From Neoconidiobolus thromboides FSU 785 (taxonomy: Eukaryota > Entomophthoromycota > Entomophthoromycetes > Entomophthorales > Neoconidiobolaceae), in the NCBI GenBank assembly GCA_025603075.1, contig MU626323.1, positions 42,135-106,134 on the forward strand: a stretch of DNA of 64,000 nt, given 5' to 3'. Below the pieces are notes generated by a model. The model worked only from the letters and a program-made list of their open reading frames with translations, searched no databases and had not been told where the DNA came from. Positions within the stretch are counted from its first letter, which is position 1. Every line of letters begins with the position of its first letter. The position numbers and the translations under genes are program-made. Below are positions 11,930 through 22,262 of this stretch, piece by piece.

Positions 11930-13084
11930 ATGAAAGTTTTCGCTATCTTCGCTGTCACTTCTTCCCTCCTTGCTTCAGTATTCGCTGATCTTGCTCCATT
12001 ACACAAAAATGGAAAGGCTATTGAAGGAAGCTACATTGTTACTTTAAAAGGTAATACTCGTACTACCATTGACACTCACATCAAGCAAGTTGAAGAACTT
12101 TTCACTGAACGCAGTGGATCCAACAAAATTGAATCAGTTTACAAGCATATTGGTAACGCTTACCATGCTCGTTTATCTTCATCAGTGTTGGAAAAGGTAC
12201 GTAATTTACCTGATGTTGACTTTGTTGAAGCTGATGCTGAGGTCAAACTTCATGCCACCCAAACTGGTGCTCCATGGGGTCTTGCTCGTATCTCTCAGCG
12301 TACTTTTACCCAAAAATCTACCTACACTTACAACGGTGATGGTGCAGGAGTAACTGTTTACGTTATTGATACTGGTATTCTTACTACCCATCCTGAATTT
12401 GAAGGTCGTGCTAGATTTGGTGCCAGATTTGCTGGTAACAATGATAATGATGAGCATGGTCATGGTACTCATTGCTCTGGAACTATTGGATCCAAGACTT
12501 ATGGTGTTGCTAAGAAAGCAAGTCTAGTTGGTGTTAAAGTTTTCGATGGCAGTGGTTCAGGTAGTACCTCAGGTATCCTCTCAGCCATCAACTGGGCTGT
12601 TAATGATAAGAAAGGTGTCAAAGGTAATGTTATTAGTATGTCCCTTGGTGGTGGTGTATCTACTACCCTTAACAACGCTGTACAAACTGCTTATACAAAA
12701 GGATTTGTTGTCGTAGTTGCCGCTGGTAACGAAAGCCAAGATGCTTGCAATGTATCCCCAGCTTCAGCACCAAATGCCATTACTGTTGCTGCTTCCGATA
12801 TCAATGACAAACTTGCTTCTTTCTCTAACTTCGGTAAATGTGTTGATGTCATTGCCCCAGGTGTTAATGTTCTCTCTACCTGGAACAACGGAGGTACCAA
12901 CTCCATCTCTGGTACTTCTATGGCCACCCCACATGTTGCTGGTCTTGCTGCTTACTACCTTTCCCAAGGATCATACACTAATGCACAAATCACTTCCAAG
13001 ATTGTATCATCTGCCACCAAAAATGCCATCAGTAACCCAGGATCTGGAACTCCTAATCTCCTTGCCTACAACAGTGTTGTATAA
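11930..13084 (+). CDS. secreted subtilisin-like serine protease (S8, proteinase K type)
   Basis: A 384-aa single-exon preproenzyme that hydrolyses extracellular protein. A signal peptide ([19 protein letters not shown], 1-19) is followed by an I9 inhibitor propeptide (about 34-106) and the S8 catalytic domain (about 113-384). Catalytic triad: D147 (VIDTG), H178 ([10 protein letters not shown]) and S330 ([12 protein letters not shown]); oxyanion Asn N267 (AAGNES). Length and motif spacing fit fungal cuticle-degrading proteases of the proteinase K group. Start taken at ATG 11930; the frame is open four codons further upstream but only from TTG. GC at third codon positions is visibly higher than in neighbours such as the adjacent M28 gene, a sign of high expression. 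It sits 750 bp upstream of a secreted M28 aminopeptidase on the same strand. The role in feeding or host penetration is inference. Confidence 0.97.
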   Translation: MKVFAIFAVTSSLLASVFADLAPLHKNGKAIEGSYIVTLKGNTRTTIDTHIKQVEELFTERSGSNKIESVYKHIGNAYHARLSSSVLEKVRNLPDVDFVEADAEVKLHATQTGAPWGLARISQRTFTQKSTYTYNGDGAGVTVYVIDTGILTTHPEFEGRARFGARFAGNNDNDEHGHGTHCSGTIGSKTYGVAKKASLVGVKVFDGSGSGSTSGILSAINWAVNDKKGVKGNVISMSLGGGVSTTLNNAVQTAYTKGFVVVVAAGNESQDACNVSPASAPNAITVAASDINDKLASFSNFGKCVDVIAPGVNVLSTWNNGGTNSISGTSMATPHVAGLAAYYLSQGSYTNAQITSKIVSSATKNAISNPGSGTPNLLAYNSVV

Positions 13085-13790
13085 GTTTCTTTTAAGTTTC
13101 TTTTAATAAAATCTTGAATAGTTTAAATAAGGTTGATATTAGTTTAATGATATACAAAATATAAATTACTTTTATTAAAGCCTCTATCTTATAAATCTAA
13201 TCCAGTTGTATAATTTATGTGGATTTAATTAATAGCAACCATTTAAATTATTCAATAAAACTTTAAATTTAATGTATTGACTTTAATGCTAAATATAATT
13301 GAGCTTATAAACAAAATCTGACCAAATTGCAAAAATATTTGCCAAATAGAATTTTGAACATTTAAAATTCTTTATAAAAAGTCAACAAAATGAAGGTAAG
13401 AATGTAGTTATAGTTATTCTTGAAAACCTGAAAATAGCAAAATTGGAAGCGGAAATACTTTTGGAAAATGGATTTTATTAGAATAAATACAGTTTCTTTT
13501 AAAAACAGGTATCGTTATTTTACATTATCAATTTTCTTAGATATAAAACTACTGCTAAAATGGTTTATATCATTTTCTTTAAAATATTAAACTAAACACT
13601 TATTAAATTTTTGTCAAGTCAATTTCAAAAAGCATAAATTGCCTGGAAAGCAATTTGCAATTTCTACTTTCTGCTAATCCCAACTGGATAGCTTTATTCC
13701 AATAATATCCCCTATCCCTTAGTAAAAATTTCAAAAATTTGTTCAACCATTTATCGAATTTTATTGGATAGTTAAAGTAACCTAAAAATT
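13085..13790. other. intergenic region between the two secreted peptidase genes
   Basis: AT-rich; no gene or repeat recognised apart from the TATA box at its right end. Confidence 0.5.
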
Positions 13791-13792
13791 CT

Positions 13793-13800
13793 TATAAAAG
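13793..13800 (+). promoter_or_regulatory. TATA box of the M28 peptidase gene
   Basis: TATAAAAG lies 43 nt upstream of the ATG at 13836, a good match in sequence and distance. Confidence 0.6.
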
Positions 13801-13835
13801 TAGACAGTTGAGACATTTTTTAACATTTAATTTTA

Positions 13836-14882
13836 ATGAAAGCTTTATTACTATTTTTATTTATTACTGCTTTTATTGTTCAATGTTATTCAACAAATAT
13901 CATAAAGGATAATAATTTGGAAGCAGGAAACGAAGATGTCATAAACAGCAAGAAATATCCAGTAGAAAACAATGGTCGCTTAACAAAAAGAGCTGTGGCA
14001 AGTGAAGATTATCAATTGCCTCAAAGTTTTAAATATTCAGATACAATTAGACCCTTGAACAGATATGTCAATACCACAAGGATGGAAGCGTTTTTAACTC
14101 AATTTTCATCTTTTCATACTCGTTTTTATAAATCAAAGTGGGGACCAGAAGCTTCAGATTGGCTATATGTTACTTTAAATAGCACTATTCATAAATCAAA
14201 TTATAAAGGTAAGGTAAGACTAATCAAGTACCATCATATCTTTAAGCAGAATAGTATTATTGTAAAACTATATGGTAGTAAACCTGAATTGAAAAAACAA
14301 CTAGTAATCGTTGGAGCACATATGGATTCTATAAACAATAGTGATCCTTTAAATGGTGAAGCTCCTGGTGTAGATGATGACGGTACCGGTACTGCTTGCT
14401 TACTAGAATCTTTATTTATATTACTAAATAATAACGTATTACCTCAACGTACTATTGAATTCCATTTTTATGCAGCTGAAGAAGCTGGGTTATTAGGTTC
14501 TTTTTATATTGCTACCGATTATGCTTCAAAGAAAAAACAAGTGGTTGCTATGACACAATTTGATATGACAGGTTATCTTTCAGATAAAAAGCAAATTGGT
14601 TTGATAACGGATTACACAGATAACGATGTAACACAGCTATTGGCTAACCTAATTCGAAATTATACAGAATATGACTATAAACTCATTAAATGCGGTTATC
14701 CTTGTTCAGACCATGCTACATGGAACTATATGGGTTATCGTACAGGATTTCCTATTGAAGAAGATGAATTTAACCCTTTTTACCATACTGAAAATGATAA
14801 CCTAAAAGGGATTAATCTTAATCACGTAAAAGAATATACAAAACTAGCCATTTCCTTTTTAATTGAAGTAGCCAAAATCTAA
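13836..14882 (+). CDS. secreted M28 leucine aminopeptidase-like metallopeptidase
   Basis: A 348-aa single-exon two-zinc aminopeptidase. Signal peptide about 1-19 (MKALLLFLFITAFIVQCYS), short propeptide with a KR site (residues 51-52), then the M28 fold. Zinc and catalytic residues in order: H162 (VGAHMDS), D181 (GVDDDGTG), E215/E216 (AAEEAG), D243 (QFDM) and H317 (YHTEND). The disulfide pair C286/C290 (CGYPCSDH) is typical of LAP-A/Vibrio-type enzymes. It would remove N-terminal residues from peptides outside the cell, complementing the neighbouring subtilisin. It is the most divergent of the three M28 paralogues here: its propeptide differs and it lacks the MKLIQ start shared by the other two. 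The gene ends about 130 bp before a second EFL gene fragment and a contig gap. Confidence 0.95.
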   Translation: MKALLLFLFITAFIVQCYSTNIIKDNNLEAGNEDVINSKKYPVENNGRLTKRAVASEDYQLPQSFKYSDTIRPLNRYVNTTRMEAFLTQFSSFHTRFYKSKWGPEASDWLYVTLNSTIHKSNYKGKVRLIKYHHIFKQNSIIVKLYGSKPELKKQLVIVGAHMDSINNSDPLNGEAPGVDDDGTGTACLLESLFILLNNNVLPQRTIEFHFYAAEEAGLLGSFYIATDYASKKKQVVAMTQFDMTGYLSDKKQIGLITDYTDNDVTQLLANLIRNYTEYDYKLIKCGYPCSDHATWNYMGYRTGFPIEEDEFNPFYHTENDNLKGINLNHVKEYTKLAISFLIEVAKI

Positions 14883-15009
14883 ATAAACAATATCAAAACT
14901 TTATTTAAATCTTAAAGCAATTTATTTATTTATTTTTTTATATAAAGAAACGTTATGAGAAGGTGTTAGTATTCCTTACATGTTACAGTTTCAGACAAAG
15001 TTGGTTAGC

Positions 15010-15104
15010 TTATTTGTATTCAACAGCAACGACCTTACCCAACATGACAGCGGTGTTACCATCAAGGAAGGCAATACGAGAAAGACCTTCACAGTTCTTG
15101 AAGG
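15010..15104 (-). CDS. EFL: 3' end of a second EFL gene, truncated by the assembly gap
   Basis: The reverse complement encodes the last 31 residues of EFL (TFKNCEGLSRIAFLDGNTAV through VAVEYK) plus the stop. All 95 bases are identical to 27767-27861, the end of the complete EFL gene in this window, and identity stops exactly at the stop codon: the 3' flanks are unrelated. So this is a separate gene copy, not a repeat of the whole locus. The rest of the gene lies in the N gap. A near-identical paralogue explains why the contig broke here. Confidence 0.85.
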
Positions 15105-15204
15105 NNNNNNNNNNNNNNNNNNNNNNNNNNNNNNNNNNNNNNNNNNNNNNNNNNNNNNNNNNNNNNNNNNNNNNNNNNNNNNNNNNNNNNNNNNNNNNNN
15201 NNNN
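15105..15204. other. assembly gap of 100 N
   Basis: Exactly 100 N, the conventional length for a gap of unknown size. Left side: EFL coding sequence. Right side: telomeric repeats. Confidence 0.99.
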
Positions 15205-15262
15205 AACCCTAACCCTAACCCTAACCCTAACCCTAACCCTAACCCTAACCCTAACCCTAACC
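15205..15262 (+). repeat. telomere repeat (AACCCT)n, about 9.7 units
   Basis: Perfect AACCCT units from the first base after the gap, then a switch to unique sequence. C-rich strand reading inward is the orientation of a left chromosome end, so the right-hand contig probably begins at a telomere. Confidence 0.93.
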
Positions 15263-15311
15263 ATGAAACATTAAAAACTCCAATTGGAAACATAAGGCAC
15301 AACTATATCAG

Positions 15312-15404
15312 TATGTTTTTTTGATTTTATTACTTTTCATATTTTTAAGCACTATTCAAGTGGAAACATTGTTGATAAAATTTTAAGCAAAAAAATATAT
15401 CTAT
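15312..15404 (-). mobile_element. degenerate GGGGATG-family MITE
   Basis: Reverse copy recognisable by TTTAAGCACTATTCAAGTGG and the flanking family blocks; both termini have mutated. It is the first element inside the telomere. Confidence 0.65.
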
Positions 15405-15668
15405 GTATGCTTTCAAAACTATTGAAGTTTTTTTAATAAAAAATATTAACAAATATCATTAAAATTATTTTATTTTGTAAGCTCCTAAAATTTTCTATAT
15501 TTATATTGTTATTTTTAAAATGTTTCTTTTGTTTCATCGTTTTTTTATTAAATATTATTTAAGTAAAAAATATACTTTTGCTTATTTAAAAACTAATATT
15601 AATAATAGTTTTAAATTAGTATATAACGTTAATTACAAAACTTGATACTTAAAGCTTAGTTACTTCAT

Positions 15669-15722
15669 GGAGATGTATTTTTGTGTTTAAGAATTTTACT
15701 AACAAATTTTCTGCTTAAACAG
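15669..15722 (+). mobile_element. 5' half of a GGGGATG-family MITE
   Basis: GGAGATGTATTTTTGTGTTT and the next family blocks run to CTGCTTAAACAG, where the 460-bp element begins. The missing 3' half suggests that element inserted into, or replaced part of, this MITE. Confidence 0.75.
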
Positions 15723-16185
15723 TGTGAAATCTAGTACTTAGTGTTTGGAGTCAAGAACAGCTATTACTGGGTTGACTACACTATAAGTTTAAAGGTCTTA
15801 ATTTATATGACTAAGATAGACTTGGATTACGAAGGTTGGTGTGTAATAAGCTACGGGCTATGTAAGACAAATAGAATAGACAATACTAATGCAAAATCTA
15901 TATAAATTACTACTAAGAAAACTTAGTGACTTTGTTAAATGTTTGGAGATATCAAGGAATAATTCAGTTAAAAAGCCTTGAGTTACTATACTCTAAAATC
16001 TCTTTTATACTCTGAAAAGTATAAATACCAAAATAAGAAGATAATATTCTTTGGGATGAAGCTAAAAATTTTCATAGCAGATCAAACTAAGAACGTGGGA
16101 TTGATTTTCTCTAAAATCGAGAACACAACAGCTTAGGCGATTGTTATGCTATAATTAACCATGGGACTGACAAAGTGATATTTCA
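15723..16185 (+). mobile_element. 460-bp dispersed element, complete copy 1
   Basis: Begins TGTGAAATCTAGTACTTAG and ends GTGATATTTCA; the ends form a short TGAAAT inverted repeat and a TG...CA frame. Nearly the whole length recurs in reverse at 46171-46737 and its first ~260 bp at 45887-46150. It has no coding frame of note. It could be a solo LTR or a non-autonomous DNA element; flanking 5-bp sequences do not match, so the class is open. Confidence 0.75.
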
Positions 16186-16189
16186 TAAT

Positions 16190-16284
16190 GGCGATGTTTT
16201 AGCTTCATCACTTTTTGCATCTTTTGAGCACTATTTGAGTGGAAAAATCGTTAGTAAGATTCTTAAACACAAAAATATATTGCC
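16190..16284 (-). mobile_element. GGGGATG-family MITE, diverged
   Basis: Reverse copy directly abutting the 460-bp element; GGCGATGTTTTAGCTTCATC at one end and ACAAAAATATATTGCC at the other. Confidence 0.8.
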
Positions 16285-16650
16285 ATATAATTAAATTAGA
16301 AATTAATCTAAATTAAATAAACTCAATTAAATAATAAAAGAGTTTATTTTAAAATTAATACAATTATAAAATATTAAATGAAAGACATTATTTTATTAAA
16401 ACAAATACAATAATCAAATAATGCTTTTAATAAATAGTTATATGATCAATTAATAAAATTTATAAATGTTATATTGTTTTGATTAGGTATAAGTTTTACT
16501 TAATTACTTTAAATTTAATTAATATTTTTAAATTTAAAATTTAGGTATGTATTTTTTATTTTTATCATTGCTGTGCATAAATATAATATAATAGCTAGTT
16601 ATTATAATAGTTTTACTACTAAAACCCCCCAAATTAATTTTTATGATATA

Positions 16651-16748
16651 AGGATGTATTTTTGTGTTTAGGAATTTTAATAACAACCTTTCTACTTAAA
16701 TAGCGCTTAAAAAATGGAGAAGTAATGAAATCAAAAAAAAACATCCCC
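16651..16748 (+). mobile_element. GGGGATG-family MITE
   Basis: Forward copy; left end AAGGATGTATTTTTGTG (first G mutated), right end AAAAAACATCCCC followed by ATATAT. Confidence 0.87.
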
Positions 16749-16864
16749 ATATATTTTACAAAATAGGGCCTTAACTTAATTTTAGTTTATTATACCATAG
16801 TTTTTAATACTTTTAGTAAAAAACCAGGTAATTATTTGATATCAATATACTATTTATAATATAT

Positions 16865-16963
16865 GAGAGTGTTTTTTTTGACTTCATTATTTTTTCCATT
16901 TTTTAAGCGCCATTTAAGCGGAAAATTTGTTGCTAAAATTCTTAAACACAAAAATACATCCCC
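16865..16963 (-). mobile_element. GGGGATG-family MITE
   Basis: Reverse copy with GAGAGTGTTTTTTTTG and AAAAATACATCCCC, flanked by ATAT on both sides. Confidence 0.87.
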
Positions 16964-17158
16964 ATATACTAAATTTTAATTGGCATAACTTTTATGTTAT
17001 TAGCCACTTAGATAACTTAAATCAATTTAAACTTAATGTTTCATTATGTATAATTTTGATTTTTTGCAGATTTTATTAAACAAATGCCAAAGCAGCTTGG
17101 TTAGATGCTTTTTGTTATTTTAAAACTTGTAATCGATTTTTTCTAATATAATTTATCT

Positions 17159-17252
17159 GGGGCTGTATTTTTTTGTTTAAGAATTACTAACAGTCTTTCC
17201 GCTCAAATAGGGCTTAAAAAATGCAGAAAATAATGAAACCAAAAAACATCCC
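17159..17252 (+). mobile_element. GGGGATG-family MITE
   Basis: Forward copy; GGGGCTGTATTTTTTTG to AAAAAACATCCC. It is the last copy before a MITE-free stretch of about 22 kb. Confidence 0.85.
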
Positions 17253-17822
17253 ATCTCTTAATTTAATAACATATTAATGGTTGTTTTTCATTAACTAATA
17301 ATTTTCTTTAATTTTACGCTACATAAAAACGGACAAAAGACAAAAAAACACCATCATATGAATTTTACAAATTAAACCTATAAATTGATTTTCCTTAATT
17401 TTAAGTAAATTTACAGACTTATTAATATATAAGATGGTCTATGATGATTCACTTTAAATATATTTTCTAATTTAAATTAGGTTTTTTCCAATCTGATTTT
17501 TTTCATCAAACCTTATAATATGTAGTCCACGTATGGTTTTTAATACAAAATTTTATAATAATACCCAGTGCTTCCCTTGTCTAGAGACAATTGGAATAAT
17601 ATGCTTAAATATAATGTTTGAAAGTAATGCACGTTTCTATAATGAATATATTAAAAGTAGTGTTGTTTTTTTATTTACCGATACCATAAATTAAAAAATC
17701 AAAGTTGAAGCAAAAATTTAACGTGCAATTCAATGCTATTTATTTAATATTATATAATATAAAAGTTTATTAACAGTATTGTTGAAAGTTTCGCTCGTTT
17801 TAGTAATCTAACATTTAGTAAT

Positions 17823-19002
17823 TTATTCCCAAATTCTCCTCCTTCTCGGAGGTGAGTTTGGTTTTTCAATAGCTTCCTCTAGTTGTGGCGTCACATCAAG
17901 TTTACTTGAATTGTATTCTGGTTCGACTATTGGAGGTTCTATATCATGTCTACTTAAATTATCTTCTGGTTCAATAGTTGGAGGTGTGGCTTTATTAGGT
18001 AATGGTGGGGCAACCCAAGTCCTACTTTGGTTGGTTGCAGGAAGGAATTCAAACAGTTGAGTTTTATAGTTTTTACACTTTTCCGAATTTGGTAAAGATT
18101 GTATCATATAAGCAATAGTAGGGTGAGCTAATCCATAAAATTCTGGACCGGAGCCTGAGTTTGTAACAGTTAAGTTCCGTACTTTTGTTGCTTCTTTGAT
18201 AACTTGAGCCCAAGCTCCAGAGGATGTATCGCTAACAAATTTTTTGGGGTTATCATCACCAACTACTTGAAAAATTGGGCCAGTACCATTATCTTCAATA
18301 CTTGCAGTATAGCATGCTTGAGCATGAGGGTTTACTGTGCTCCTGTAGTAACGCATAATTTTCAATCCAATAGGATAAATATACCTAGGAGAATGGAATG
18401 TCTCTCTGTTATAATCCACAGTTCCAAGATCCAAAATAGTATAAATTCCAACTTTACATGGCAAAATAATGTTTCCGTCGTCATCTCTTGGTATATGCAT
18501 TACCTTTCTAGGTCCTTCTCTATCTTGCCTTGATTTCTTTTTTGCTTTGGTGGTATTTCCTTTATTCCCTGGCTCAGAACCTTTTTCATTCTTTTTATTT
18601 GATACACTCTTACTCTTGGTATTATTATTTAAAGTCCCTGAATTTTGATATCGTTTAATCATTTCTGGGTCGTGAATTTCTGAGTTATCTTCTTCAGAAG
18701 TGGGTTCTAAATCCATTTGTTTCTCAGCCAACCTATTTAAAGATTTTCTATAGAATAATTAGTAACCATAAAATCAAATATATGTCAACTAACCTTTGAA
18801 TATTCCTAAGCCGCTTTATCTCTTTTTCTGCTTGGCGCAATTCTTCTAAAGCATTCTCATTTTTCTTTACAAAATGTTACTTAAAAATGTATATATGTAT
18901 AATTTAGATTACCTTCTCTAATGCTTTTAATTTATACTTAGCATTCTTATATTTATCTTTTATACTGATAGCTGGATCATCGTGCGAACTTTGACCTTGC
19001 AT
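17823..19002 (-). CDS. TBRG1-like FYRN/FYRC-domain nuclear protein
   Basis: Exons 18913-19002, 18794-18864 and 17823-18732 splice in frame to 356 aa. The N-terminal segment KYKNAKYKLKALEK...LEELRQAEKEIKRLRNIQR is a basic coiled-coil like that of TBRG1 (KYR..Y.KLK start). It is followed by a Lys/Ser-rich linker, an FYRN-type motif (VGIYTILDLGTVDYNRETFH, YIYPIGLKIMRYY) and an FYRC-type motif (FQVVGDDNP, AWAQVIKEA, GPEFYGLAHPTIAYMIQSLP, CKNYK). FYRN/FYRC modules occur in chromatin proteins such as MLL, JARID1-type demethylases and TBRG1. The order coiled-coil, linker, FYRN, FYRC is that of TBRG1. It ends in a Pro-rich acidic tail with RRRR before the stop. Start taken at MQGQ; two Met codons upstream in the same frame are possible. 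Chromatin role is inferred from the domains. Confidence 0.85.
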
Positions 19003-19694
19003 TTTAGATTTTAAATTTCTCGAGTAATTGTTTTGAATCATTAAATTTAACAAGGAATTATCAAATAAATGAAGTGAAGATATTTTCAACTTACTGAATT
19101 TAACCTATAAATAGGCTATTAAACTTACTCTAGTTTAGTCCAATCAAAATGTAAGTGTTCACATAATTTTAAAGGTAAACACAAAAACTACGATTATTCC
19201 CTTATATAGCATTTATCTTTATATTATTGCTTTATTCTTTGTTCTTTATACTTTATGATAATGCAAAAATAAAAATTACAAAAAACTATATTTAAATATA
19301 AAATAGTTTAATTACATATTATTATTTAAATTAGTTTATTATAATTAATAATAAACTAATATACTTTAGCTATAAGTTGTGTACAATTTATATGATTTTT
19401 CGAAATTATTCAAATTACTTAAACGAACAGTATAATCCTAATGATATTTTTATTCTTTTGATTTGTAAACTATTTGGATATTTAATTTTCAATAAGGATT
19501 ATTGCCCAAAATTTGTTTAATTTTCAACAGAAAAGTTGAAATTTAGAAGTTATTGGATTAATTTAAAACAGCCATATGGCGGTAATAAAGATCAAATAGA
19601 TTAGTATAAATTATAAGCATTAAGTATAACTATTTTGTAATCTATTTGATACTTTTTTGAATAATTTCATATTACTTTTATTTTTAATATTTTA
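19003..19694. other. divergent intergenic region
   Basis: About 690 bp of AT-rich DNA between the TBRG1-like gene (leftward) and the ABCD transporter (rightward), so it should hold both promoters. No motif stands out. Confidence 0.5.
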
Positions 19695-22204
19695 ATGACA
19701 ACAAACTCTAAACTGATAGATGGGTGGAATTGGTGGAGAACTATTTTAGGAAACTATAAAGTAGTCACCTCCGGAACTATAATTGCGATTGTCATTCATA
19801 ACTTAGTAGTATGGAAAAGAATTCAAGCATATAGAAAGAAGAAGGATATAGTAGGACCAACAACTTCAAAATGTATACCAGAGGATGAGCTAAACAGTCA
19901 CGCTAAAAATTTCCCAGCACGTAATTCCAAAGTAGCAGTAAATAGCCAATTTTTTGCTCAAATTAAGTCCATTTTTAAAATATTAATACCTCCTGATACA
20001 ATATTAAAGGATAGAACCATCCTTACTTTAGTATTACATACTATCTTTTTACTTCTTCGTACATATTTGTCATTAGTGGTTGCTAGAGTTGATGGTAGAA
20101 TTGTAAGAGATTTAGTAAACAAAGATGCAAAAAAGTTTTTTAGATCTATTGGTCTTTGGTTCGCAGTTGCAGTGCCTGCTACTTATACCAATAGTATGAT
20201 TAAATATCTGCAATCTAAGCTCACTATAAGCTTTAGAACAAAACTTGTGGATTATTGCCATTCTCTTTATCTTGGAAATGATATGACATTTTATAAACTA
20301 TTAAATCTAGATCGAAGAGTAGAAGGTCCAGATCAATACATTACGTCTGATATCTCAAGATTTTCTGAATCCTTATCAGGGCTTTATTCAAACCTTGGTA
20401 AACCAACTTTAGACTTAATAATTTTTAATTATCAATTATCTAAAAATATTGGACTTGGCGGTACATTTGCTATGATGTTGATATACACTGCTACAGTATC
20501 ATTTTTACGTAAAATTTCTCCCCCATTCGGAAAATTAGTTGCTCAACAGACACAGCTAGAGGTACGTAAAATCTTTTTTAAACATAATTTGTTAATATTT
20601 TAATTAAGGGCGAATTCCGCGGTGCTCATTCTAGGTTAATTACTAATGCTGAAGAAGTAGCATTTTATCATGGCGGAAGTTTAGAAAAAACAATTTTAGA
20701 CAAATCTTACTTGAATCTTATCAAACACATTAATTCTATATTTAGAGCAAGAATTAACTATAACATGCTAGAAGATTTTGTAATTAAGTACTGTTGGTCT
20801 GCTGTAGGATTAGTTTTGTGTGCTGTCCCTGTATTTAAACCACACTGGTTACCTGAATCCCACCCAACAAAATCAAGCAGTAGTGCTAAAGCAGCATCAA
20901 GGACCCAAGACTTTATTACAAATAAGAGGTAGTTTATTATATTTTATTCTTATGATATTAATATTAATGTTAATAATTAAATCTATAGATTAATGATGTC
21001 ATTAGGAGATGCTGGTGGTAGAATTATGTATTCTTATAAGGAATTAGCAGAATTAGCAGGGTATACTCATCGTGTATATACCTTAATTTCAACTTTACAT
21101 TTACTACGTAATAATAAATACGATTCAAGTACTGCTACAATAACTAAAGATGAGCTTTTGGATGAACTTTTTACTTTGGACAATATTAAAGGACAAAGAG
21201 TAGTAGGCGAAAACGGTGTATGCTTTGAGCATGTACCTATTGTTACCCCAAATCCTGGTAATCCAAATGGCGGAGATATTTTAGTAAAAGACCTTAATCT
21301 AAATGTTAAGCCTGGAGAACACTTATTAATTACTGGCCCAAATGGAGTAGGAAAAACTGCAATAGCAAGAGTACTTGCTGGTTTATGGCCAGTATTCAGT
21401 AATTTAATAACTTATTATAATTTTAATTACTTAACTAGCTTTTTTAGGTGGACAAATTAAATGTCCTGAACAAGATGATGTTTTTTTTGTTCCTCAAAAA
21501 CCATACCTCTCCTTAGGAAATTTAAGAGAACAGTAATTTTAATTTTTTAGAATTACAGAGTTATTAATAATATATTAGAATAATTTATCCACATACTCAA
21601 GAAGACATGCAACGACTTAATGTAACTGACGACGATTTATTGAAAATTTTAAAAGAAGTTCATCTTGAACATATTCCTGAAAGAGAAGGCGGCTTCGATA
21701 CAATTAAAGAATGGAAGGATGTATTTTCAGGAGGAGAAAAACAAAGAGTATATATTTTACTTTATTTTATTTAAAATATTTAAAATATAAAATAGTTAGG
21801 AATGTCACGTTTATTTTACCATAAGGCTAAATTTGCGATTTTAGACGAATGTATAACTTTTAGGATTATAATATTTATTATCTAACTTTAATTTAGGTAC
21901 AAGTGCAGTTAGTTCCGATGTTGAGGGTTTAATGTATAACTATGCTAAAGAAACAGGAATAACTTTAATTACAATTTCACATCGACCATCTCTTCTTAAA
22001 TATCATAATCATTTACTTAAATTGGAAGGAGGTAATAAAGGTAAATATGAATTATCGTCTATTGGTTCTGATGAATTACGTCATACCACTATTTCAAAAG
22101 AAATCATAGAAATTAAAGAGAAACTAAAGAATAAGGATAAATGGCAAAAGCGATTAGATAAGGTAAATGCTGAATTGAAAAATGTTTCAAAGCCTGAACT
22201 TTAA
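19695..22204 (+). CDS. peroxisomal ABC half-transporter, subfamily D
   Basis: Seven exons (19695-20561, 20609-20928, 20989-21398, 21448-21532, 21579-21747, 21796-21850, 21897-22204) splice in frame to 737 aa, the usual length of ABCD half-transporters. The N-terminal membrane domain includes [20 protein letters not shown] and the loop [12 protein letters not shown], hallmarks of ALDP/PMP70/Pxa proteins. The ATPase domain has Walker A GPNGVGKT (with [10 protein letters not shown]), the Q-loop [14 protein letters not shown], the signature FSGGEKQR, Walker B FAILDE and the H-loop [13 protein letters not shown]. Family members dimerise and import very-long-chain fatty acyl-CoA into peroxisomes. 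The tail carries a charged coiled segment ([15 protein letters not shown]). Which Pxa subunit it matches best cannot be decided here. It converges with the homeodomain gene 58 bp away. Confidence 0.93.
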
Positions 22205-22262
22205 ATCAAATAAATATAAGATTAGTTTATTAATAATACTTAGAAATTAATAAAAGTGAGTT

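Larger units (their letters stand above)
15263..17822. other. subtelomere-like repeat nest without genes
   Basis: About 2.5 kb just inside the telomere repeats. It holds at least five MITE copies or fragments and one complete copy of the 460-bp element listed separately. No coding frame has family character. Confidence 0.7.

Noticed and set aside
12069-13106. Several ORFs overlapping the subtilisin gene in other frames and on the other strand
   Set aside because: Shadow frames of a GC-richer coding region; none has a domain, and the S8 frame accounts for the sequence.
15205-15262. AACCCT array as a CRISPR or satellite array
   Set aside because: No spacers; the unit is the common TTAGGG-type telomere repeat.
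14963-15324. Open frames on both strands across the N gap and AACCCT repeats
   Set aside because: They are translations of N and of telomere hexamers (NPNPNP, GLGLGL); only the EFL end on the minus strand is real coding.
15723-16185. 460-bp element as a tRNA-derived SINE
   Set aside because: I see no A/B box pair or tRNA-like head and no A-rich or simple-repeat tail.
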